From: LW23 sp041287705
GTDB taxonomy: Bacteria; Verrucomicrobiota; Verrucomicrobiia; Methylacidiphilales; UBA1321
NCBI GenBank assembly: GCA_041287705.1
Contig: JBGGNE010000338.1
Span: 8,538 to 72,537 of the forward strand
Reading direction: 5' to 3'
Length of the DNA stretch: 64,000 nt
Below the pieces are notes generated by a model. That model saw nothing but the letters and a program-made list of their open reading frames with translations, was not told the DNA's origin and searched no databases. Position numbers and translations under genes: made by a program. Below, in pieces: positions 35,992 through 45,876 of the stretch (position 1 is the stretch's first letter; each line of letters begins with the position of its first letter).

Positions 35992-36930
35992 GTGTCGTTA
36001 CCGTCAAAAAAAGGGCGCGGCCCTCATTCCCGGCCGGCCACAGCACCGTTAGCCAAAGTGCCGGGCATCCCGCCTGTTAACGAATGGCTGGAGCGCATGA
36101 ATCCCCGCATCAACGCGATCTGGCGCGGCGCCTGGAAGGTGGGCATGGTGGAGCCCGCCCGCTTCATTTTCGACCACGAACTCGTGATCGTTTCCAAAGG
36201 GCGCTGCCGGGTGCAGATTGACGACGAGACGCACGATCTGCAGGCAGGCAGCTTTATCATTGTACCGCCCGGGCGCAGCCACGCCACCACGGCGGAGAGC
36301 GATGTGCAACGCATGTGCATCCACTTCGACTGGCTGCGCAGCCAGCCGCCCTCGCGCAACCCCATCTGGGTGTATCATCCGAACAAAATAAACGCCGCGG
36401 CGGTAAAACCGGCACCCGCCTTTGTGCCGGGCATGCGGCTCCGTGGCAGTTTTCAACTGAATGGCCCGATAGCGCCGCTGCTGGAGAGCATTATCTATCG
36501 CTGGCGCACGGGGGACAAGCTGGATCAGGCCGCCTCTCATCTCTCTCTGGCAGAGCTGCTCCTGTTGTTGTTATGGCAACAGGAGGCATCTCCCGCCCAG
36601 GGTGCGGCATCGGGCGACCGCGCGACGCAACTTGCTTTCGCTGTAAAGGATCTGTTGGATACGGCGCCGCGCGGCACGCTGGAGATCCAGGTTTCACTCG
36701 CCTCGCTGGGTTTCAGCTACGCGCATCTGTGCCGGATGTTCAAGGCACAGTTTGGCCTGTCGCCCGTCCGCTACCTGAACGCAGCCAAGATGGAGCGCGC
36801 GAAGCAACTCCTTCAGGATCCACGACTTAGCATTAGCGACGTGGCCTACGCCGTCGGCTTTAATCACCCCAGCTACTTTACCCGCATGTTCCACAGCCAA
36901 AATGGAGTGGCGCCCAACCGCGCGCGGTGA
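35992..36930 (+). CDS. AraC-family regulator with cupin-type sensor domain
   Basis: A 312-residue protein from a GTG start at 35992 (no ATG in frame nearby gives a better fit). The N-terminal half is a cupin-like arm (HELVIVSKGRCRVQIDDETHDLQAGSFIIVPPGRSH) typical of sugar-responsive AraC proteins. The C-terminal 100 residues are two HTH units (QVSLASLGFSYAHLCRMFKA and LSISDVAYAVGFNHPSYFTRMF). It converges on the minus-strand genes of locus 2 and is the likely regulator of that hydrolase and cassette operon. Ligand unknown. Confidence 0.88.
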   Translation: MSLPSKKGRGPHSRPATAPLAKVPGIPPVNEWLERMNPRINAIWRGAWKVGMVEPARFIFDHELVIVSKGRCRVQIDDETHDLQAGSFIIVPPGRSHATTAESDVQRMCIHFDWLRSQPPSRNPIWVYHPNKINAAAVKPAPAFVPGMRLRGSFQLNGPIAPLLESIIYRWRTGDKLDQAASHLSLAELLLLLLWQQEASPAQGAASGDRATQLAFAVKDLLDTAPRGTLEIQVSLASLGFSYAHLCRMFKAQFGLSPVRYLNAAKMERAKQLLQDPRLSISDVAYAVGFNHPSYFTRMFHSQNGVAPNRAR

Positions 36931-36981
36931 CTTCGCATGCGATCGGTAGAAGTATCTCTTGCGCCATACCTGCACCCTACC

Positions 36982-37620
36982 TTAAGGCTTATCCAATCGA
37001 TACGAGAAGGTGATCGTGACCGGATACCCTGCAGTCACGGAGATGGACTGGCCGAGCCGCGAATGGTGCCACACGCTGGCGTAACACTTTCCGTCCACGG
37101 CGGATCCGGTTTCGACGCGAGCGCCGTTAGCCTCCGTCACCAGAGGCTCCACCGGAGCGAGGTCCACCCGCTTCCAGCCTTCTATTTTATCTGGCCCGCC
37201 CGCATCCTCAAAACTTCCGTTCCTGATTTCGGCAGCATCCGTGCGAATGTTGTCATAGCAGATGCGGATTTGCTCGATCTCCTTCGTGTCCGCGGAAACC
37301 TTGACATGCGGGCCCATCAGCAACAGATAAATCGTACCGTCGTGAGAGGGGGTAATGGTGACGGAAGACTCCTTCCACACTTCGTCGGCGGCAAACTTCA
37401 CCACGATGTGTTTCGCCGGTTGCGTGCCGGGCCATGTAGCGCGCTCCGTCGTTGCGCCCGTTGCTGTAGCGCTGATGTCCACCGACCCGCTGCCAATGAT
37501 ATCGATTCGCGATTCGGTGCGGGGATCAGCGGCGAACGCGGGATATAAAGTGGCCAGAAAAGTAGCCGCGGCAAAGGCAAGGGTGCGGACAGTCGACAGG
37601 GGAAAGGAAGCTCGTTTCAT
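36982..37620 (-). CDS. Exported protein with beta-sandwich, locus 2, unknown ligand
   Basis: A 212-residue protein with a signal peptide (VRTLAFAAATFLATLYPAFA). The mature part is beta-rich, with a NGSFEDAGGPDKIEGWKRVD segment that resembles carbohydrate-binding modules and a C-terminal ISVTAGYPVTITFSYRLDKP. No catalytic motif is visible. It is the last gene of the locus 2 minus-strand run, 70 bp after the GH-A hydrolase gene. A glycan-binding or stabilising role is inferred from context. Confidence 0.7.
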   Translation of the reverse strand: MKRASFPLSTVRTLAFAAATFLATLYPAFAADPRTESRIDIIGSGSVDISATATGATTERATWPGTQPAKHIVVKFAADEVWKESSVTITPSHDGTIYLLLMGPHVKVSADTKEIEQIRICYDNIRTDAAEIRNGSFEDAGGPDKIEGWKRVDLAPVEPLVTEANGARVETGSAVDGKCYASVWHHSRLGQSISVTAGYPVTITFSYRLDKP

Positions 37621-37690
37621 ACGGCGGGGCGGAGGAAGGGAGATGGTTTAAGAGGTTGGCAGAGTGTGAGATAACAGAAATAACAGTTCA

Positions 37691-40381
37691 TCAGGGCGAT
37701 GCTGGTTCGACAATAATCTCAAAGAAGGGCGTTGGCCCGGCCTGTTTCAGAGTTGCCGTATCGATACTGAGGGAAAGGGTATTGCCCTTGACTACGACCG
37801 GAATGGGTTCGGCACGCTCACCGTTGAGCTTAAGGGCATAAGCTGTCGCGCTTTTCGGCGGCGCAGAGCGGGTCAGTCTCAGCTTAAAGATGCCGGTGCG
37901 GGCAAGGACAGGCAATGTCCCCAGGCTCACGACTTTCCCTTCATCCGCGCCGGCAAACGTCATATTGCTGTTGCGCGCGTCTGTGGCGATGACCAGAAGG
38001 AGCCGGTATGCATCGCTCACCGCAGTTTTGTCGACGTCCAGCGACGCGACGCTCAGGGACGCCGGGACATTGCATGTCTCTATAGTTACCGCTCCAAGTT
38101 TTACCTGCCTGTCGCCTTTAAGAACCGCGCCTTCAAAGCGTGGTGTGCGGATCAATATCTCGCCACCAGACGCAATGTTGAGAGTCACTTCACCCGTATC
38201 GCTTTGCAGGATGCCCGCAGCAGGATCGCTTTCATTCGTTGCGGGAAGTGCGAGCAGCTCTTTCAGTTTCCTGACAATAGCCACCAGGCGCCCTGTCTCG
38301 TCGGATTTAGCAACGTCGGAGAACCAGATGCTGCCGCCGATGGAGGCCATTTTATCCGGCGACACGGATAAAACGGCTGGGTAGTCCACCAGTCTGGGGC
38401 CGTATGTGATGCCGACGCGGCACAGCACCCAGAGGCGCGAGAGCTCATCATCAATCGCCTTCATTCCCCGGCCGGCGTGGATAAAGGCGTCGTTCAGCGG
38501 GATTTCGATCGTGTGTGGAGACGCAGCAACGTCGCCGCGACGAAACACGAGCGCTTCGACAGCCTCCGAGGCGCGGATGACGGGATCATCCCCGGCATGG
38601 AACCAGGAGAGAGTGAGGCCGCTGTCCTGCACCTGCCCGGCGTGGCAGGTAAGGGCGCTCCAGTTCTGCAGGGCAGCGCCGGCGCCGTGAAGCAGGCCCT
38701 GCTCGTGACGATAGGGGTTCCAGAAGACGTGCCCGAATTCGGTGTTAGCGAAGGGGCGATCCAGAAAGCGCGCCATAGCCTGGCTCTTAAAGCTGGCGCC
38801 GCCCTCGGCCAGGGAGCTGCGCTGGTTCACCGCCACCTGCGGGCCATAGTGCGGGTGCGCATGGTAGTCGTTCATCGTAATGAGCGGGAAAAGCGACCGC
38901 GCGGGCACTGTGCCTATCCTACTGCGCATGTTGTAGTTGGACGCAAGGCCGGCGAAGCCGATTTCTCCCAGCGTGCGCTGAAACCACTGCGCCATTTCGT
39001 ACTCGATCTGGCTGCAGCACTGCGCCATATCGTGGCCGGCAGGCGTGTCGGACAATACCGTTGGGGCGGCGATGGGAGGCAGGTCTGTAAACGCTCCGCT
39101 CTCCGGAAGCGGAGTGACGCCGCATTTCCCTGCCCATGCCTCACGCATCTTGTGGTAGGTGCCATACTTTCTGGTAAGATAGGCATGCCATATACCGTCA
39201 AACTCCCTGCCATAGTCACGATATTCAAAGATAATCTCCTGCTCATTAAGGCACTGGGCAAGTGCAAGTGCGGGATCATCTTTCATAGCCAGCCCGGTAT
39301 AGGGATTAACGTCATGAAGCAGGCGCGTGGCAGCTGCCTTCCAGTTTGCACGGAAGTTAGGATTAACGTACATCTGCACCTTCGTATTATAACATCCTTG
39401 CTTCGGCGTATCCTGTATCTTGTTATTGGAGTAGCCCACAAAGGAAGACATGAAGTCTAGATTCCAGTAAACGCCACGCTTCTTTAGTTCCGCAAGCAGA
39501 AGCTGGAACCGGCTAAGTGTATAGGCGTCAAAAACGATGTCCTCGGGCTTCTCCGGTAATGTATAGCGATTCGTCTGCGAAGGCGCCTTCTTAAGCGCCG
39601 CGGCCTTATAGTTTCCGTTAATCAATGTATCAAAGAAGTGGAAACGTACCATGTTGTAACCCTGGCGACTGACAGCTGCCGCATAGTCCACGATGTCCTG
39701 ATCCGTCCACAGCGTAAAGTCTTGCGGGGGAGTTAGCTGCACGGAAAAAAAACGCACGGCTGTATCCGGCCTGCAGGCAAACGTGAGCTCCCCCTTCTTG
39801 TTGACGATCACGCGACCATATGTCCCAGCGGGCGCCTGATCAAAGTGCGGCGAGAAGTCCAGCGCAGTACCGGGCTTAATGTATAAGTCACTGATATCCA
39901 GCGGCTTCCAATTTCGTTCGATCTCCGAGGTCTTGAGATTGCGCAGCCGGACTTCGCCGCTTGTGGGAAAGGAGTCGAACGCGATCATGGGGAGATTCAC
40001 TTTGGCGGCAACGGCTGCATTGACGATGTAGGTAAGCGAAAAGGGCTTCCACTCCGGGCTAAGCTGGATGCTTTGTGCCGGCATGCGATGGGTATGGGGC
40101 GGCGCGGCATCGGAAACCACAAGTCGGGCGGAAATTGCCTGCAGACTTCTCGCCTCAAAGGTGACGGTGATCTTTTTGCCGACGGAAAATGCCGGTTTCT
40201 GCACGATACCTACAGCAGGCGGCCAGTCGCCCTTTCTGCCTGCGAAACGGATAACGATCTCTCCCGGAACGACTTCCGCCGAAGCGCCATTGTGCACCGC
40301 CAGCTCCTGGGCTGACGCGACGCCGGGTAGTAAGCCAAAGGAGAGCAAGAGCAAGAGAAACAGAAGAAGGAGTGAACGCAT
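37691..40381 (-). CDS. Exported clan GH-A glycoside hydrolase (beta-glycosidase-like)
   Basis: An 896-residue protein with a long Leu-rich signal peptide (LLLLFLLLLLSFGLLPGVASA). An N-terminal jelly-roll domain (about 25-160) precedes a TIM barrel with GYNMVRFHFFDTLING, CLNEQEIIFEY and FANTEFGHVFW. The Asn-Glu in CLNEQE and the Glu in NTEFGH are the expected clan GH-A acid/base and nucleophile. C-terminal beta-domains follow. The exact family is unclear; GH5-like or a Verrucomicrobia-type beta-galactosidase or mannanase is possible. It follows the A-cassette and small exported genes of locus 2. Confidence 0.8.
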   Translation of the reverse strand: MRSLLLLFLLLLLSFGLLPGVASAQELAVHNGASAEVVPGEIVIRFAGRKGDWPPAVGIVQKPAFSVGKKITVTFEARSLQAISARLVVSDAAPPHTHRMPAQSIQLSPEWKPFSLTYIVNAAVAAKVNLPMIAFDSFPTSGEVRLRNLKTSEIERNWKPLDISDLYIKPGTALDFSPHFDQAPAGTYGRVIVNKKGELTFACRPDTAVRFFSVQLTPPQDFTLWTDQDIVDYAAAVSRQGYNMVRFHFFDTLINGNYKAAALKKAPSQTNRYTLPEKPEDIVFDAYTLSRFQLLLAELKKRGVYWNLDFMSSFVGYSNNKIQDTPKQGCYNTKVQMYVNPNFRANWKAAATRLLHDVNPYTGLAMKDDPALALAQCLNEQEIIFEYRDYGREFDGIWHAYLTRKYGTYHKMREAWAGKCGVTPLPESGAFTDLPPIAAPTVLSDTPAGHDMAQCCSQIEYEMAQWFQRTLGEIGFAGLASNYNMRSRIGTVPARSLFPLITMNDYHAHPHYGPQVAVNQRSSLAEGGASFKSQAMARFLDRPFANTEFGHVFWNPYRHEQGLLHGAGAALQNWSALTCHAGQVQDSGLTLSWFHAGDDPVIRASEAVEALVFRRGDVAASPHTIEIPLNDAFIHAGRGMKAIDDELSRLWVLCRVGITYGPRLVDYPAVLSVSPDKMASIGGSIWFSDVAKSDETGRLVAIVRKLKELLALPATNESDPAAGILQSDTGEVTLNIASGGEILIRTPRFEGAVLKGDRQVKLGAVTIETCNVPASLSVASLDVDKTAVSDAYRLLLVIATDARNSNMTFAGADEGKVVSLGTLPVLARTGIFKLRLTRSAPPKSATAYALKLNGERAEPIPVVVKGNTLSLSIDTATLKQAGPTPFFEIIVEPASP

Positions 40382-40401
40382 AGAGAAAGTGTTTAAAGTT
40401 T

Positions 40402-40920
40402 TTATGGGGTGGCTTTAAACGTGACTGGGCCGATGAAGAAGCGTTGGCCGGCCCGGGCTTTCTCCAGCAGCAGACGGGGCGCGCTAAGCCATCTGCCCCC
40501 GATCTGCCCGGTGATATCGCTTTTAAACTCGATCTTTTGCCAGTCGCCAGTGAGGTCATAGGTGCGTGTGGCGGAGTAGTGCGTGGCCCGGGAGCTCGTG
40601 ACTCGCACCGCAACCTGCGTGTCGGCATCGCCTTTAATCCAGAAAGTCACTTCGACTGCTTTTGCACCCTTCAGAAGCTCGGTCCGTGCGGGAAAGCGGA
40701 GATGCGCGGGCCACTCCTGTTCTTCGCGATTATACTCGGGAACGAACTCCAGCGACGGCTTGCCGTCCGGTGTCTTAATGTCGCTGCTGAGCGAGAGCCT
40801 GGCGTTACCCCAGCCTTCCGGCGTGTCAGTACGGCTGGTATAATTCCACTCCGCCGTGCGCGGTGAGGAGGCGGCCAGAATAGAAACGGAGACGCTGAGA
40901 ATCATCAGGAAAAAATGCAT
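40402..40920 (-). CDS. Exported small beta-sandwich protein, locus 2
   Basis: A 172-residue protein with signal peptide FLMILSVSVSILAAS. The mature sequence is beta-rich (AVEVTFWIKGDADTQVAVRV, DWQKIEFKSDI), a pattern seen in carbohydrate-binding modules and in non-catalytic domains of hydrolases. It ends 20 bp before the hydrolase gene and starts 40 bp after the A-cassette gene on the same strand. It may bind the substrate of the neighbouring GH-A enzyme. Confidence 0.68.
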   Translation of the reverse strand: MHFFLMILSVSVSILAASSPRTAEWNYTSRTDTPEGWGNARLSLSSDIKTPDGKPSLEFVPEYNREEQEWPAHLRFPARTELLKGAKAVEVTFWIKGDADTQVAVRVTSSRATHYSATRTYDLTGDWQKIEFKSDITGQIGGRWLSAPRLLLEKARAGQRFFIGPVTFKATP

Positions 40921-40960
40921 GGGAGGTGTCGCAGGTCGGAGTCAAGAGAGGTGGAAGTCC

Positions 40961-43525
40961 TTACGGATTAAATGCTTCTGTATATACGGTGCGGAAGTGC
41001 ATAACCCCGGAAGCATCCGGCACGCGCTCCACAACAGTGCGGTCGCAACGCTCTCCCAGCACTTGTATGGTGCCATTGGGCATCTCGCGGATGCTCTGCC
41101 CAATGGCATAGATGGAGAATACGCCGCTCCGCGTGGTCAGCAGATCCACCGTCTGGCGCAGGGTCGCCTCACTGAGCTCCCCTGCATCGCTGACGCCCTG
41201 CACTTCAGCAAGTTGAGCAGGCGTAATGTAGGCGTTCAGACCATATAGCGATCCATTGTCGGCCAGCCTCTGCTGTAGAATTGCAGAGGTAATGCTCTTG
41301 GCCGCAGCATCCGACAGAGTACCCGTTCCATCGTTGACGTTGCGGAACACCGCTTCAAGAGGCAGCGGTCGCTGCAGCTCCGTAGGGAAGGGCTGTATCC
41401 GGGCGTTGATATTAACTTTTCCGCCGGAGCTAACGTAGTTAACATCATTGCCAGGTTTGGGGCGGACAAAGAATGTTTCGCTCGGCTGTCTGGGCACCTG
41501 GAAGAGATCCAGAATCACCCAGTCCGGCAACATGGTCGTGATGCTCTGAGGTTGAAGACGTATGGTGCGCCAGGGGACCCCGGCTTTATTGTTATCCAGG
41601 GTTTGTAATCCCGTATGCACATATCCCAGGTCAGCTACGGACTGCATGATACCATTAAGGTTTCCGGGCTGCCCTTTCGGGGGAGGAAAATGCATGCCGG
41701 CATCTGTAATTTTCCTGCTATCATCCGTATCCTGTTCCGGCGTTATGGTGGAGGCCGTCCCTATTGTGGTAGAGTGAGTGGTTTTAAATGTATTCGCTTT
41801 CTGTACGGACCAGTCTTTAAAGAAATTCTTGTTAATACTAGGATCATCCACAGAACGTGTTGTAATGTCCTTCTCGGGAACCGCCGGCGTATCTATGGAA
41901 TAAGGAATACCAATGTTACGGGTGGGAATAAGTTCCACACGCGCTCCGCTTGCGCTATAAAGAACAATGCGGATGCTTTGTATGGTAATCTGGCTCCGGG
42001 TCGCTGCCTCAAAGTAACCGCTATGGATAATGACACGCGACTCGCCTGGGTAAAGCATGGTGCTCCCGGTTTCCACACCTGCACCGGAGACCGTCTTGGG
42101 ATTGGAGGGCGGCGGAGGGCTGGGCGGCGTCGCGGCAATAGCAAGCGAGCCGGAGGGGGAAATAGAATCCCCGGCGCTGTAAAAGACGACGCATCCGGAC
42201 TTTAACTGAGTCAAATCCAACTGGCTGAGGCCGAAGCCCGCAGGCAGAAAGATCTTTGCCTTAAGCTTGACCAGATAGTAGGGCACGCCTGCAGACGTAA
42301 CGCTGGTAGGACCGGACGCGGCAAAGAAGCCGAATTCCGTAATGCGCGGACCGCGGTTGTTACCCGCGATGCCGAGCGAGATGGCCTGGTTAACGTTGTA
42401 ATACGGATTGATATCGAAGGTGAAAATGCCGCCCGTAACCGTCCCTCTCATCGGCTCCACCACAGGTGTCGGGGATTCGCAGGCTCGCACGTATTCGATG
42501 ATATTAAGGGCGAGTTGATGCGTTCCGCCCGGTGCATATTTTTGCGCAACACTTTTGCCTGCAAGGGTGGGCAGCGGCCAGTTGGTGCGATTGAGCAGCG
42601 TGGCGATCCTGTTAACCTGCGCCGTGACTTTGGCGCCGTCCACATTGTTGATCAGACCGGGGTCGGAGTTATCGACGCGCAGTATATCGATAAAGTTGGT
42701 GGAGCCTCCCGCGAGTGATCTCTGTGTCGTCAGGATTATCCGCGGCTCGTTAAACATATTGAGCTCCGGTGCATGATTGAAGGCGGTAAGCTGAAACGTA
42801 TTCGTCTCGACAGCCGATGCCGGCAGAGCCGTGCGCCGCGCTTCCTGCACGGTATTGAAGGGGCGCCCCGCCTTGATATCGTCGGGATTGGTAAAGCCAA
42901 GCGTCTCCAGGTCGACCTGGGAAGGATGGCCCGCTTCGTTGGTGTTGGCGGCCCCTCGCTTCCACGCCGTGTTGACGTTGACTTTTCCGCCCTCGTCATC
43001 TACCCAAAAGGCAAAGCGACCCGTGGAATTGGTGGAGTGGGACGTGCTGAACGCACCGTTCTTATCCACGTACATCCACCGCACACGCATGGAGGGATTC
43101 GCCGCATCCACAAAGAGATGAGGCGCTGCAATGGCGTACCGGCTCATGTCTTCAAGGCCGGGCGGATTCAGATTCACGGTATCGGCACTGTTTGTGCTGG
43201 CGCTATAGCCGGAGAAGAGATCGATATTGGTATTCGCCACGGTAATACGACCCGGAGCGCTTACCCAGGCAATGCCGCTATTGGTACTGCCCAGGGCACT
43301 CTGCAGCCGGGCGCGCGCGGCATCGGTGCCCATGCGGGTGTAAAATCCCGCCTGAATGCCATGCAAATGCGCCCGCGACATCGCAACCTCCATCTGCACT
43401 GTGGCGAAGAAACCCAGCAGCATGATCGTGATAAGCACGACAAGGAGCAACGCAATGACCAGGGCAGATCCCCCCTGGCTCTGCTGCCGCTGCTGAAGAC
43501 AACCGTAAGCACGTTGTGTTACCAT
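40961..43525 (-). CDS. Verru_Chthon cassette protein A (short form), GspK-like prepilin
   Basis: An 854-residue protein with prepilin-like N-terminus QQRQQSQGG-SALVIALLLVVLITIMLLGFF and no Glu at +5, as in GspK. Residues near 165 read GRFAFWVDDEGGKVNVNTAW, close to the GspK consensus around its Asp/Glu-rich metal site. It differs from the long A proteins of loci 1 and 3 (no GERRYW C-terminus) and no companion gene follows it. It overlaps the C gene by 7 bp. A tip-complex function is inferred. Confidence 0.85.
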   Translation of the reverse strand: MVTQRAYGCLQQRQQSQGGSALVIALLLVVLITIMLLGFFATVQMEVAMSRAHLHGIQAGFYTRMGTDAARARLQSALGSTNSGIAWVSAPGRITVANTNIDLFSGYSASTNSADTVNLNPPGLEDMSRYAIAAPHLFVDAANPSMRVRWMYVDKNGAFSTSHSTNSTGRFAFWVDDEGGKVNVNTAWKRGAANTNEAGHPSQVDLETLGFTNPDDIKAGRPFNTVQEARRTALPASAVETNTFQLTAFNHAPELNMFNEPRIILTTQRSLAGGSTNFIDILRVDNSDPGLINNVDGAKVTAQVNRIATLLNRTNWPLPTLAGKSVAQKYAPGGTHQLALNIIEYVRACESPTPVVEPMRGTVTGGIFTFDINPYYNVNQAISLGIAGNNRGPRITEFGFFAASGPTSVTSAGVPYYLVKLKAKIFLPAGFGLSQLDLTQLKSGCVVFYSAGDSISPSGSLAIAATPPSPPPPSNPKTVSGAGVETGSTMLYPGESRVIIHSGYFEAATRSQITIQSIRIVLYSASGARVELIPTRNIGIPYSIDTPAVPEKDITTRSVDDPSINKNFFKDWSVQKANTFKTTHSTTIGTASTITPEQDTDDSRKITDAGMHFPPPKGQPGNLNGIMQSVADLGYVHTGLQTLDNNKAGVPWRTIRLQPQSITTMLPDWVILDLFQVPRQPSETFFVRPKPGNDVNYVSSGGKVNINARIQPFPTELQRPLPLEAVFRNVNDGTGTLSDAAAKSITSAILQQRLADNGSLYGLNAYITPAQLAEVQGVSDAGELSEATLRQTVDLLTTRSGVFSIYAIGQSIREMPNGTIQVLGERCDRTVVERVPDASGVMHFRTVYTEAFNP

Positions 43526-44316
43526 CCGGTGGGGTTCTCCAGGTTAACGGTGATATTGACGGCGGTGGCGCCAGGGAGGACAGATTTCGGAAGCGTGCTC
43601 ATAAAGGTCTCAGCATCCGCCGCACTGGGCGGTGCCGCGGCAAGTTGCCGAGCGTGCGTCGAATCCATTAGCACAAGAATGATCTCGACCCGGGCCGGCA
43701 ATACTTTTGCCACACGGGAATCGAAGGACGGTGCGGCAAGCAAAATGCCGTTTCTGTCATACGATTTAATCCACATGCCAATAACGTTCTCCAGAAAAAG
43801 GTAGCGATTCCAGTCGGTTACAGTGGAAACGGCCGCGTTGGGATCCGCCAAGTTATAGCCGGCGTCCGAAGGGTTGAGGAAAAAGCGGTAGAGCGCGGCC
43901 TTTCCATCGATCCATTGCACGAAGTAGCCCACCTCCGCCAGATTGCCCTTGCTTGTTTCTGTCGCTATCGGAGCCTGCCAGAACATGGAGTGCGCGTTCT
44001 GTAGCGAAAGAGCCGCCGCACCCGCCGGGTTAATCTCGAAGCGCAAGGAGGTCTGGCTGCTGCGATCCAGTGGCAGCATCGCCTTGCGGAGATCCCGGCA
44101 GATGAAATCCAGGGCCGCGCGGGCGCGTTGACGGTGCTGCGTATCGTTTATGCCCTGCTGCCACGCCCGGGTGCTTTGTCCCAGTAGCTGCGTTAATATC
44201 AGGACGATAAAAGTCAGGATGGTCATGGCCACCAGCACTTCCACCAGGGTGAAGCCGCAGCGTGGTACGCCGGATGCGCGAGACGTAAAGCGCTTATGGA
44301 GGCGGCAGCGTAACAT
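43519..44316 (-). CDS. Verru_Chthon cassette protein C, GspJ-like pseudopilin
   Basis: A 265-residue protein with prepilin signal VPRCG-FTLVEVLVAMTILTFIVLI (Gly at -1, Glu at +5). The next part (GQSTRAWQQGINDTQHRQRARAALDFICRDLRKAML) parallels the C protein of locus 1. It overlaps the B gene upstream by 23 bp and the A gene downstream by 7 bp, so the cassette is translationally coupled. Order on the strand is D, B, C, A. Confidence 0.88.
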   Translation of the reverse strand: MLRCRLHKRFTSRASGVPRCGFTLVEVLVAMTILTFIVLILTQLLGQSTRAWQQGINDTQHRQRARAALDFICRDLRKAMLPLDRSSQTSLRFEINPAGAAALSLQNAHSMFWQAPIATETSKGNLAEVGYFVQWIDGKAALYRFFLNPSDAGYNLADPNAAVSTVTDWNRYLFLENVIGMWIKSYDRNGILLAAPSFDSRVAKVLPARVEIILVLMDSTHARQLAAAPPSAADAETFMSTLPKSVLPGATAVNITVNLENPTGW

Positions 44317-44728
44317 AAAAGGTCTGGGTATTGGCGTTCTTGGGAAAGGGCCAGGAGAAGGTGATGTGCACCCGGCGAAGCTGGGGCGATACGCCGCTCA
44401 TCTCCGTATCCGTCACGAGATTGGTGCTGAGATTGCAGCAGTACACGATGCCCGGCGTCGATGGATTCGCCACAGGCAGGCTCTTGCCGTCGAAATAGTA
44501 CGTTGTGGCGAAATCGAAGCTGGGCTGCGCTGTCATCTCCGCCGCCATGCGCGTCGCCATGCAGGCAAGCGCCGTGTCGATGCTGGACTGACGACTGAGG
44601 TTAAGCCCTACGCTAAACAGGCTGAGCAGTGCCACGAGCGAAAATGAGATAATACCCAGGGCAATCGTAATTTCCACCAGGCTGAACGCCAGGGTTTTCG
44701 CAGCGGGAGTGTGGAAGGTCGCAGGCAT
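44294..44728 (-). CDS. Verru_Chthon cassette protein B, GspI-like pseudopilin
   Basis: A 144-residue protein with prepilin signal KTLA-FSLVEITIALGIISFSLVALL (Ala at -1 instead of Gly, Glu at +5). The small globular part has STDTALACMATRMAAEMTAQ-like helices and beta strands, as in the GspI-like protein of locus 1. It starts 16 bp after the D gene and ends overlapping the C gene. Ala at -1 may slow cleavage or may simply be tolerated. Confidence 0.85.
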   Translation of the reverse strand: MPATFHTPAAKTLAFSLVEITIALGIISFSLVALLSLFSVGLNLSRQSSIDTALACMATRMAAEMTAQPSFDFATTYYFDGKSLPVANPSTPGIVYCCNLSTNLVTDTEMSGVSPQLRRVHITFSWPFPKNANTQTFYVTLPPP

Positions 44729-44744
44729 AAGGGGAGTCCTCGCC

Positions 44745-45383
44745 TCAGGGGCGCTCGATACGCGGCATGCCGGTCAGGAGATTCAGCACGACCCGATAAT
44801 AGTTGTCGGAGCCCGTACCACGCACCTTTTCCACCAGATGCAGTGAGGGAGAATCCGGCACGGGCGAGATTCCGTTTACCGACAGGCGTCCGTCGGGAAG
44901 ATAGACCTGATAGGCGCAGTCTGTCGCCGAGGGACTACCACTGCCCAGCCGTGGCAGGTTATCCGGTACAGGCGTAAAAAGAGGCCTCTGATGGATAAAG
45001 TTGGCGCTCTTCACAGGATCCACCGTGATTCCTGCCGGCAGAAAAATCCAAGGCGTTAAGGGCTTCCACTCCGTATCCCCCGAAGCCTTTTCCATCAGCG
45101 CCAGCGATCGGTAGTTAGAGTCGGTCGCCTGCAGACTCTTTGCCATCACCACCGCCGTCATCACACCTTTGGACATAGAATTCTGTCGGGCGCGATTCGC
45201 AATATCCACGATGAGGTTGCCCGCAGAGGTGAGTTTTGCAGCCGCGCGATTTCCCCCGGAGAGGAGCGAATTCCCCACGGTAGCTAGGACGCTGATGATA
45301 GCGATGACGGACAGCAACTCAATGAGAGTAAAGCCCGGGGTCCAGACTTTAAGCCGACGAATTCTTGGAAAGGAGAGATTCAT
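44745..45383 (-). CDS. Verru_Chthon cassette protein D, GspH/FimT-like pseudopilin
   Basis: A 212-residue protein starting at the ATG complementary to 45381-45383 (MNLSFPRIRRLKVW). A longer upstream frame exists but adds 41 residues with no family pattern. The prepilin signal is TPG-FTLIELLSVIAIISVLATVG with Glu at +5. The globular part has GGNRAAAKLTSAGNLIVDIANRARQNS, typical of GspH/FimT. First gene of the D-B-C-A run of locus 2; no clear operator palindrome was seen upstream. Confidence 0.86.
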   Translation of the reverse strand: MNLSFPRIRRLKVWTPGFTLIELLSVIAIISVLATVGNSLLSGGNRAAAKLTSAGNLIVDIANRARQNSMSKGVMTAVVMAKSLQATDSNYRSLALMEKASGDTEWKPLTPWIFLPAGITVDPVKSANFIHQRPLFTPVPDNLPRLGSGSPSATDCAYQVYLPDGRLSVNGISPVPDSPSLHLVEKVRGTGSDNYYRVVLNLLTGMPRIERP

Positions 45384-45764
45384 ACATGAAAGAGTTGGAA
45401 ACCGTTCTCGATAAAATTGCTTCTCTTCGTCATTTAAGCGACTTCCTCCTCCGACTCCAAGGAAAGGAAACTGATTAAAATTAAACAAAAATGATGTGGC
45501 GTCCAAGAGGCCGCCGACATTAGCCCGCGATCGTGTTATGCGGGCGCATAAAGATCAGCGGAAGAGCATCGAAGGATTGCTGCCGGGAAACCCCGGACAC
45601 AACCCGCTGCTCATCCGGCTGACACCTGCCACACGCCGCTCTTTGACCACCGGATAAAGCGCTTGTGCACCGTAGACCCGGATTCTGGATAAGGAAAACA
45701 AGCCAGGTATCATGCAGGAGGTCGTGGCGCGACTCGACGCGCTGGGCAGGCGCAATCTGGAGAA

Positions 45765-45876
45765 CGCATGCGATCTTGCGACACCGCGCTGAGAAACGTT
45801 ACCAGCAGGAGAGACAATAGCGCTACTACCGCCAAGCACGGCCACGAGCGCAAAGCCGCTGCCAACACGTCTGTCG
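45765..45876 (-). pseudogene. Frameshifted remnant of a fourth Verru_Chthon A-like prepilin N-terminus
   Basis: The minus strand reads GSGFALVAVL in one frame, and a one-base shift then continues as AVVALLSLLLVTFLSAVSQD (followed by R) in another. Joined, this is a typical A-type prepilin anchor, and VSQDR lines up with VVQDR of the locus 1 A protein. No start codon and no long body remain. The upstream frame meets a TAG a few codons before. Rest of the gene has decayed or was deleted. It sits next to the intact D gene of locus 2. Confidence 0.55.

Noticed and set aside
38477..39460. Plus-strand open frame of about 327 codons
   Set aside because: Antisense to the clan GH-A hydrolase, which has a signal peptide and active-site motifs.
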